Source: Mesotaenium endlicherianum (lineage: Eukaryota > Streptophyta > Zygnematophyceae > Zygnematales > Mesotaeniaceae). Taken from it: a stretch of 64,000 bases of DNA. The notes beneath the pieces were generated by a model. The model was not told the DNA's origin. It saw only the letters and a list, made by a program, of their open reading frames with translations, and ran no database searches. The position numbers were made by a program, and so were the translations under genes. Of the stretch, positions 56,691 to 64,000 are shown piece by piece. The DNA lies in assembly GCA_009602735.1 (NCBI GenBank), contig WELA01010914.1, forward strand, positions 210,230 to 274,229. Direction: 5' to 3'. Numbering within the stretch: the stretch's first letter is position 1; each line of letters opens with the position of its first letter.

Positions 56691-59376
56691 ATGGGCATCA
56701 ATGCTCAGCGTCTGCTTCAAAAGGAACCTGACGATCATTACTGTTCCATTTGTCATGACTTGGTGAATCCCGATGGGGCACTTCAAGTAAGCTAACCAGC
56801 TATATGGAAAAATTATATTAATATACATCTTGCTATTGAGTTGGCTCAAGTTACACTTCAGCAAATTTGCATGCTTGATATGCTCCTCTTCCTAGTCGTT
56901 ATGTCCTTATATGATTGTTGACCAGAGCATGCAAAATAGTTGCTGGAAGGTCTATTCCATAGGTGATATGTGTGGCTGAAGTGTAATTTATAGTCATCAC
57001 ATAATCATCAATGTTGTACTCTCATATATATGTAGACAGACAAGTCTATAAGGAGCTAGAGGCCTGGAGTGACTTGTTCCACGTGCAGCTAAGTGGGTCA
57101 TGCAAGCAAATTGGTCTCCACGTGGTGGGAAGGAATGCTGTAGCTTCCACAAAAACAATGAATGTACTTTGCACATGACTGCCTGTCGATGCTGGTCATT
57201 GCCTGCCAAAAAAGTCCAATTTTGACATGAGCCAGACATCTAGATAGGCTCCAGGCATAGCCCTTGCTTTGAAATCCAGCTCATGTTGCTTGTGACGCTT
57301 AAGGCTTAATAATAGCTGCAGCCTCCGGAGAATGACCATGCGTGCCAGCAACAATTGAGCTGTAGGTGGCACATACGCACAAGTTTGCTTGCTTGACCCG
57401 TCCAGCTCTGTGTCAAGCTAGAACTTTGCGGAGAAAATTGACCTCCCATGCAGAGCAGTGACACGTTGTACGCCCTGTCTGTGGCTTCAATGAGTTGCCT
57501 GTATTGTTCATGATTGTCGGTTGCAGTCCCTAGTCTCAACCAGCCCTGACTGCTCCACGGCCATGCTGCTCCTTGTTGATGTTGTGGCCATGCGAGCAGG
57601 CGCCATGTGACCACTTCTGGTGCCGGGACTGCATTGTTGGCGCCATCGCGTCTGGCCAGACCCACTGCCCAGTTGTAAGTTGCTCGCCTTTATTAGAAAA
57701 ATTGGCACGTACATAGGCTCTGGTCATAGATATAAGAATGGGGTTGCTAATAGCAGGTGCGTGTCGGGACTGCATGCATGTGCTTCTTCCAGTTTGCGCA
57801 GGTTGGAGGCATAATTTGGTACTAGTGCTCACTTTCAGCTTGAGAGTAATGACCTCATGCATAGAGTCCATTATTGGCATTGCTCTTCCGAGAGGGAGAG
57901 AGAGAAGTGAAGGAGGGATTGGGGCCAGGAGAGGGGGGGGATGGAGGGCTGTGCCTCGCTTGTGATTTTTGAATACAAATACTTTTGCTCTCAACGAAGC
58001 GCAATGCACCTCCTGCTGCAGGACGGTGTGCAGGCCCTGGAGGACCGCACCTTGCGTCCCCTGCAAGAGCAGTCGCCGCTGCTGCACCACAGGCACCTCA
58101 GGCGAGTGCATGCATGTCGCTTGCTTCTGGCCCCATCACCCATTAATGCGCAAGCAGGCAGTCTGGACTCTACAAGCAGCTAGATCCTGCAATGTCAAAG
58201 GGCCCACATGTCTTTGCTTCCCATGTCGACATGTGACACGCATGCACTGTGGAGGTGGCCTGCCAGCAGCTTTTGACATGTTGCCCTCGCATGCCCTGAA
58301 GTGGGGCTTGCCTAAGTGCACGGAATTGGGAACCCCCCAAATTTGAGGTAAAGGATGGTGCAGCTCAGAATGCATGGGATGTGAAGTCATCAGCATCTTA
58401 GTAGTCTGTTTCTTCTTGGTCCTTACTTGATCCTGCCGAATCTAGTGTCGTCCCTGCCAGCTGGTCACCAGCAGCCCCTGCAATCCCTGCTCTTCATGCG
58501 CTCAATCTAGTCCAGACCTGCTCTGCTGAAGCAGCAAGAGGGGTGGGAGGACCTTACCTGAAGAGTTGTGTAGAGAAGAGGCTAGTGGTGATGGGACTGC
58601 GGCATACTTCTCAGGCACCCGCTGAAATGAAGCACATACGGCAATCTGCAACCATGCTGATGCACTGCAGCGAGCAATATTTGCTTCCATGCACCGTCGG
58701 CAGCCGCAGACAGCCCCAAGCAGCATCTAGTAAGCATCTAATTGGCAGCTGCAATGACGTAGGGATTACAATTTTGTTCTCGCACACGAAGACAGGGAAA
58801 GCAAGCTGGGCAAGAAGAGCGGGGAGAGGGGAGGCATATCCCGCCTGTTCTCAGGCTTGTTGTTGAGGGCTGTTTGTTGTTGTCTTTGTGTGTTTTGGGG
58901 AGGGGGTCGGGGGGGGGGGGGGTGTGTAATTGGGAGCAAGCAGCGTGAGGGTGAAGTGCGCCAACTACGAGGAGGGGTGCCCGTGGCTGGGGGACCTGTC
59001 AGAAGCTGCTGTCCACAGGACCTGCAATTTCAGCTGTCAGGTGGCTTTTGCCCCATGCCTCTTAAGCAAAAGGCTTGTGGGCTTCTCGGCCTCATCCTTG
59101 CCATTTCTCCTGCTTGAATAGCGCATGTTTTTGCAGACTCGTTGAATAACAAGTTGATGATAGCCTTTGCACCATACGAGCAGGAGCAGCAAGTGCTGCA
59201 GCAACACCAGGTTCGTCAGGTAGCTTCTTATCCCTTACACATGTTGCGTTTGTTGCTATTGTGTGCCGCCTTTTTGTTGCAGGACTGTGAGGATAGTAAG
59301 GCACAAGTGGCGGAGATCACTCAGCAGCTGAGAAAGGTAAGAGGATTGGGGTGCCGTGGTGTTTGCCAATGCGTTT

Positions 59377-59435
<59 letters not shown>

Positions 59436-59475
59436 NNNNNNNNNNNNNNNNNNNNNNNNNNNNNNNNNNNNNNNN

Positions 59476-59548
<73 letters not shown>

Positions 59549-60041
59549 CCCATCACATATTTCTACCGAGCTTATAGTCGCTACACTCCCCTTATTTGCT
59601 GGGATGTGTAGGGAGCTTTCACACTCCACATGCTGCCCTGAAAGTCGTGTTACAAATTGCTTCCGATGGTTCCTGATTTCCTATGGCATTTGTTTGTCAT
59701 TTGGAGGAAATCCTATCCTTTGTATGTGATGTGATAATTACTCTTAATGGGTACTCCGTATATGCGCCACAATGTTCTGCAAGTGGATGGTATTAGGCGT
59801 TGCACAGCAGCCACAGCAGCTCAGCCGCAGCACGGCCTTAAGAGTCTTGGCATGTGTTGCCCCCCTGTTGCGTGTGCGTTGTGTTGTTTGCTTCTTTGTG
59901 CAACAGTTTGAGAAGGATTGGCAGGAGCATGACAAGAATCGAAAATCTCTCGCCTTTGTGATGATTATCTCCATGCCTATGCTCATTTGGAAAATCGTGC
60001 TCATAGTAGCGTGCCTTCTGGGATTGCTGAGGTTTGTGTGA
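56691..60041 (+). CDS. gene E: RING/TRAF-zinc-finger/coiled-coil/TM protein
   Basis: Exons: 56691-56786 (MGINAQRLLQKEPDDHY then CSICHDLVNPDGALQ), 57597-57674 (QAPCDHFWCRDCIVGAIASG, ends HCPV), 58022-58101 (DGVQALEDRTLRPLQEQ), 58944-59040 (KCANYEEGCPW then H-R-T-C), 59283-59336 (18 codons, DCEDSKAQVAEITQQLRK) and last exon 59907-60041 (FEKDWQEHDKNRK, two hydrophobic stretches MIISMPMLI and IVLIVACLLGLL, stop). The RING ends CPV|D, identical to the TRAF6 CPVD. The donor after 58,101 is GC, not GT, at the site where all sisters have GT. The zinc-finger exon is one codon shorter, giving H-x2-C. Extra exons near 59,178-59,210 (EQEQQVLQQHQ) and from about 59,797 (AQQPQQL) are probable. A gap in (TC)n lies in the intron after the coiled coil. 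Confidence 0.77.
59379..59545. repeat. (TC)n/(GT)n microsatellite with assembly gap, gene E intron
   Basis: A long TC run, 40 Ns at 59,436-59,475, more TC, then about 13 GT units. It falls right after the coiled-coil exon, the same intron that holds the (TG)n of gene C. The SLSLSL and RERERE frames across it are artefacts. Confidence 0.95.
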
Positions 60042-62773
60042 TAGATGGCCTGCTAAGGAATCATGGTATTTCTGCATATGAGAGAGAAATGAGATGGCAG
60101 ACTTCATTTTATACCTTCATATAGAGGATATAGTATTTACTTGCAGCTGTGTCTTTCTCTACGGTACTGATGGGCCGGAGGTTGTAATTTTCCGCATCGT
60201 GCAAGTCCAAGCTGCCATATTGCTATGGTATTTGAGATTGTCTGCTCTCATGAGAAACATATGACGTAGTAGGAAAAAGGTAACCGTCATGATTGCGTAA
60301 ATAGCAGCTTGTGTATATATGCTCTTATGTGACGTGTGGACGGTGCTTGTTATGTCCTACTAGTAATTACGAATTGGCAAGGATTGAGACCCTACAGCAT
60401 GGATGCATAAAGATTAATCCCTTGGTGCTATAGACAGCACAAAACAATTCAAGTTTGTTCTCTGCCGTTTCTTGCCAGCACAAAGTAGAAGTATAGGGCT
60501 TCGATTTGGACAGGAAAGTTATTTCAGAGTACATAACTTCCTCAACATGGATCACCACACATGCACCACCCCCACATCCAGCTCTGCTGGGCCAAGGAAA
60601 ATGAGGAGTGGATGTGCTGACTCTTCAGGCTCCCCAGGGCTTCCGTGAGAGCTTCCTCCACCCATCCAAGGAGTGCCCTTTTCTACACGTGCCAAGTGTT
60701 ATGGCTAATAAAAGAGCAACCGCCGTGGATAGAAACCTGGTGGTTGGAAATCGAGAGGACTTTGTCAACTCGCACTCGGGGTTTGAGAGTTTGCATCACG
60801 CCGGGTGCTGGTTAATTGATGCGCAACTGCGTGTGGCCAACATGCTGTGCCCCTGTATTGCTGCTGTAAGTGCCCCAAGGGGAACATGCTCAAGGGGAAC
60901 AGAGGGAGAAGTTGGATTACGCGGATGTCTCTCTGCTTTACCCTTCAAGTTTCAGTCACAATGTGTGCATGGGGACACGTGGCACTGCTCTGCTACTCAT
61001 GTTGCCAGCTCTATGATGGGGGGGAAGCCTCACCATTGCGTACTTCTTTCGCGCACAGAGCCTTACTTTTCACAGTCCAACAGCTTCCAGCCCTTTCCTC
61101 TGGTATTGCAGCCCATGGCAAAGATGCAGAGCAACACGGAGGCTTTGCAGGTACAGGTGTCACCCTGTCAGATGGCCTGATGTTTCCTCTTTTTCTTTGT
61201 GCACTTGACGACTACCACATGTGCCAAAAATTTCCCAGCTTCCTTTCCTTAACTTCCAGAAGTATTTTTTGCCAAAAGGGAGTGCGCCTTCAATATGCGT
61301 TGCGCATTTATGCATCTCCGACTATAAGGTGTCCTGCAGCCTGCCTGACGCAGATCAGGTAATGATGGTGATTCCAGTGTAACGGCTCTACATGCCACCT
61401 TTCGCTTTCGTCACTTATAGGTTGTCTAAGTATTGGTACCTGCGGATGCAGGGTGGATGTAAATTGTACCGATCACGTCCTTTACACAAGAGTAGCGTGC
61501 TTGGAGTAGGTGCGTACTATGAATGTGCTTGTCCAAAGTGCACAATCGGCTGAAAGTTGGGTTCTCACAAATTTTTGGTAGTCTTTTGCCTCTTTCGAGG
61601 ATGCAAGAATGAAGGTGCTTAGTAGAGTACCAGTCATATAGACTGGAGGTCAACTTCCATGGTCATATTCAGTGAGTGCATTTGATGACTTCATGTTGTG
61701 CGAGAGTGATCATGTTGACTTTTCTGAGGAGAAGCATGTTGCAAGAGTATGTTTCTATGCAAGTGGTATTTTGCGCACCATCTCTACAATTGTTGGCTCG
61801 ACTCCTCCCATTGTCAGGCGTGCTAATAGGTGCTAAGCGGCAGTCGTATGTGCATGATACCTCACTATGCTTGGGGGTCGAAGATAGAGTCTATTTTGTT
61901 TCCTCTCCTATCTATGGTAAAAGAGGGAAAACCTATGGTAAAAGAGGGAAAACCTCCGCCAGGCAAAAGTAGCTGGCAGGAGAAATAAATGATAATGAGA
62001 CAGTATTACAGGTTGTGAGCAATCTGGTGGCAATCAGATAGCCACTGGTCTACAGTATAACCCTACCTAGCTACGATATGTATAAGGAACAAAGGCAGTG
62101 GCGGTCGTGTCAATCGTGTATGTACATATAGCACTGGGGTAGGATGGTCTTCCTCCTAACAGCAGTGGTAGGCAATGAATGCGGCTAACAAGTGGCAAAT
62201 GATAAATTCAAATAGAAGATCACGAAATACACGAAGCAACACCGTGATACGGACGTGAGTTCCCAGGCCTGTGAGTGGTGGGCAGTGGGAGCAAATCAGC
62301 TCAATGGACTAAGCCTGTTCGCTGCTGGACTCTCAAGCAGGGCCGCCGGCGCCTGTCCTCGTCGTCCCCTTCCAGGTCGGGGTCCTCCTTCAGCGCCACC
62401 CTCTCCCTGCCCTCCGTGACAACTTCACAAACGTCAGAATAGGCTCCATCTCTCGGGGAAAGCCCGCGGATGCATTGACTCCATTGCACGACAAGTGGCA
62501 GCGGTGCAGATCACAGTGGCAACGCTGCCGCACGGTCTTTGCCGTAGCAGCACCGCAGCTATCAGCACACGGGGTCGAGCAACTGCCCTTGCGCACAATG
62601 AGGGGCTCTTTCTTGTCTCATTCGTCGTACTTCCACAGGGCCAGAATACGGTTGGAACAATCCCGAAATGCAGGAACCGTGTTTTGGAATGTTAGGAGTG
62701 CTGGAGCAGGCCTACTGCCTAGGCCTGGTTGATGGGGCCGCAGTCTTAAACCAGTAGCTGTAACGGAGCAGCC

Positions 62774-62806
<33 letters not shown>

Positions 62807-62825
62807 CATGCACAAACACGCGAAG
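60042..62825. other. gap between gene E and the RCC1-family gene
   Basis: 2.8 kb with no gene I can support. Two overlapping frames of 190 and 171 codons (60,608-61,180 and 60,847-61,362) have no recognisable domain and no splice partners. A 21-bp perfect tandem pair (CTATGGTAAAAGAGGGAAAAC twice) lies at 61,912-61,953. The right end holds the 3' UTR of the minus-strand gene, with a CAG run. The two host genes converge here. Confidence 0.55.
62775..62804. repeat. (CAG)10 just after the RCC1-family stop codon
   Basis: Ten perfect CAG units on the + strand (CTG on the gene's own strand), 22 bp beyond the stop codon and so probably in the 3' UTR. CAG runs also occur in the Gln-rich part of gene B. 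Confidence 0.95.
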
Positions 62826-64000
62826 CTACGCAAGCATGAGCAGGAGAGGGGGAGCAGCAGGCTGCAGCTGAGACCGGTAGCGCTCGCAGAAGCGCACGAG
62901 CGAATCGGCACCCGTGCGCACGGCCGCGTCCTCGATGTGCGGCACCGACTGCGGCGTGACGTGCTCCGCCAGCCGGAACTCGCAGAGCTCCTTGAGCGTG
63001 CACGCGCGCGTCAGCACGGCCGAGTGGCCCCCGCCGGCCGCCAGCTTGGCGACCTCCCCCACGCACCTGCCGCCCGACCGCAGGAGTCGATTACCCACCG
63101 CCGTCCCGCAGAAGGAAAAGAGGACGTAACTTGTGAGGTGAGAAAGTGCAAATGGCTGGGTTCCTTGCAAACCGAGGCAGTTCATTGAGCCGATCAGTCG
63201 CTATCTGGCCAAGAGGTAGAGAGGGGAGGGGGAGGAGGAAGCGTAAGGATTGGAGAGAGCATGTCGCGGAGGGTGCTATCACTTACGACAATCTACGCCC
63301 AAGGGTGGCAGAGGGGCAGCTGGCTGCTACCAGTCACAAGTGGTGCTGCTAAAGCGGGATGCCAGATGTGGAGAGCGAGATTCAAAGACAGAGTCGACTT
63401 AACAATTCTAGGTGTCTCACGGGCGGAGGGAGGGAGAGGGACTTGATTGGAAGGCAGTAGACTCCAAACAATTGGGGGCTGCTGCAATCACCATCACATA
63501 TGCAAGCTTCTTCCTCGCCCTCATTTTTCCACAGGACATAACCCTTGCAACATAGTGACTTGCAATAATTCAACCACCAAAAACACAAGGTGTATGAATA
63601 GCAAGTTATTGCCAAAACGAGGCTGCCATGACGAACCAGAAAGCACTGCTTGGGTACGTGTACGACACGCGCTCTCACACAGAGAGCGAGCTTACCAGTC
63701 AATGTGAGTGGGCTGCCAGGCAAAGGGAGCGCGCCCAGTGGCCGCCTGCCCACAGCTGTTATAGCCCCACCCCAGGAGCCGCCCGGCTGACGTGGCAGCA
63801 AGCGTGTGGGCCTGGCCACATGTCACCGCCGCGACGCCAGAGGGCATGATCATCATGGGGAGGTGCTGGAAGAAGGAGTCGTCGATCTTGTTTGTTAGGC
63901 CGCTGCCAGGTGGCAGCGCCTCCTTCGGGTGCCCCAGGCCCAGCTGGCCTTCCCGCCCTCCCCCCCACATGTACAGCGCGCCCCTGCCAACACGTAGCAG
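62826..64000 (-). CDS. RCC1-repeat family protein, C-terminal part
   Basis: Minus strand; the 5' part lies beyond the window. Exon 64000-63696 codes one RCC1 blade and the start of the next (MWGGGREGQLGLGHP, VTCGQAHTLAATSAGRLLGW, GWGYNSCGQAATG, THIDW). A GT-AG intron (63,695-63,067, 629 bp, phase 2) leads to the last exon 63066-62826, which finishes the W codon and reads CVGEVAKLAAGGGHSAVLTR, then CTLKELCEFRLAEHV, IEDAAVRTGADSLVRFCERY and a short Pro/Leu-rich end. RCC1 repeats form a seven-bladed propeller used for nucleotide exchange on Ran or for chromatin or protein binding. The helical LKELCEF tail after the propeller recalls a plant RCC1-family group (from memory, Arabidopsis At3g02300-like), and not UVR8, whose C-terminus differs. 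GC content is well above that of the repeat block. Confidence 0.85.

Noticed and set aside
59142-59729. Long Ser-Leu and Arg-Glu repeat frames near the gap in gene E
   Set aside because: They are translations of a TC/GA microsatellite and an N gap.
62618-63066. Poly-Ala and Cys-rich frames around the CAG run
   Set aside because: They are other-frame translations of the CAG repeat and of the GC-rich last RCC1-family exon.

Overview
This is plant nuclear DNA. Host genes have short GT-AG introns, the LTR elements are chromodomain-bearing Ty3/gypsy elements with a primer-binding site matching the 3' end of initiator tRNA-Met, and the gene at the right edge resembles a plant RCC1-family protein. 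I cannot name the species. A streptophyte outside the flowering plants (charophyte alga, bryophyte, lycophyte or fern) seems likely, but that is inference.

Layout. (1) 1-1,898: the 3' part of gene A, the first of five related genes on the + strand. (2) About 2.8-39.4 kb: a repeat block. Its base is a non-coding repeat, R1 (units of about 0.64-0.7 kb), followed by a second repeat, R2 (35.5-39.4 kb). Four LTR retrotransposons, all with genes on the minus strand, sit in it: element I (4,571-11,364, looks whole), II (12,827-19,392, decayed), III (19,495-23,897, short relative of I) and IV (25,715-35,196, decayed relative of II, split by a reversed solo LTR). Each has a 5-bp target-site duplication. 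For II, III and IV the R1 unit resumes exactly on the other side. I lies in an unidentified 2.3-kb segment that itself interrupts R1. (3) 40.1-60.0 kb: genes B, C, D and E, head to tail. (4) 60-62.8 kb: no supported gene. (5) 62,826-64,000, minus strand: the 3' end of an RCC1-repeat gene running out of the window.

The five-gene family is the main host content. The same exons recur at matching places: a 96-nt exon with the start codon and the first RING cysteines (CSIC); a 78-nt exon finishing a TRAF-type RING; an 80-nt linker exon; an approximately 100-nt TRAF-type zinc-finger exon; one or more 54- or 63-nt exons coding a short coiled coil; and a last exon with a hydrophobic segment. I infer membrane-anchored, self-associating RING ubiquitin ligases. 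Gene B has three coiled-coil exons where its sisters have one.

The transposon block separates A from B-E, so it may have grown inside a once continuous tandem cluster. Assembly gaps (N) lie at 21,467, 21,486-21,501, 23,495, 41,445-41,891 and 59,436-59,475.
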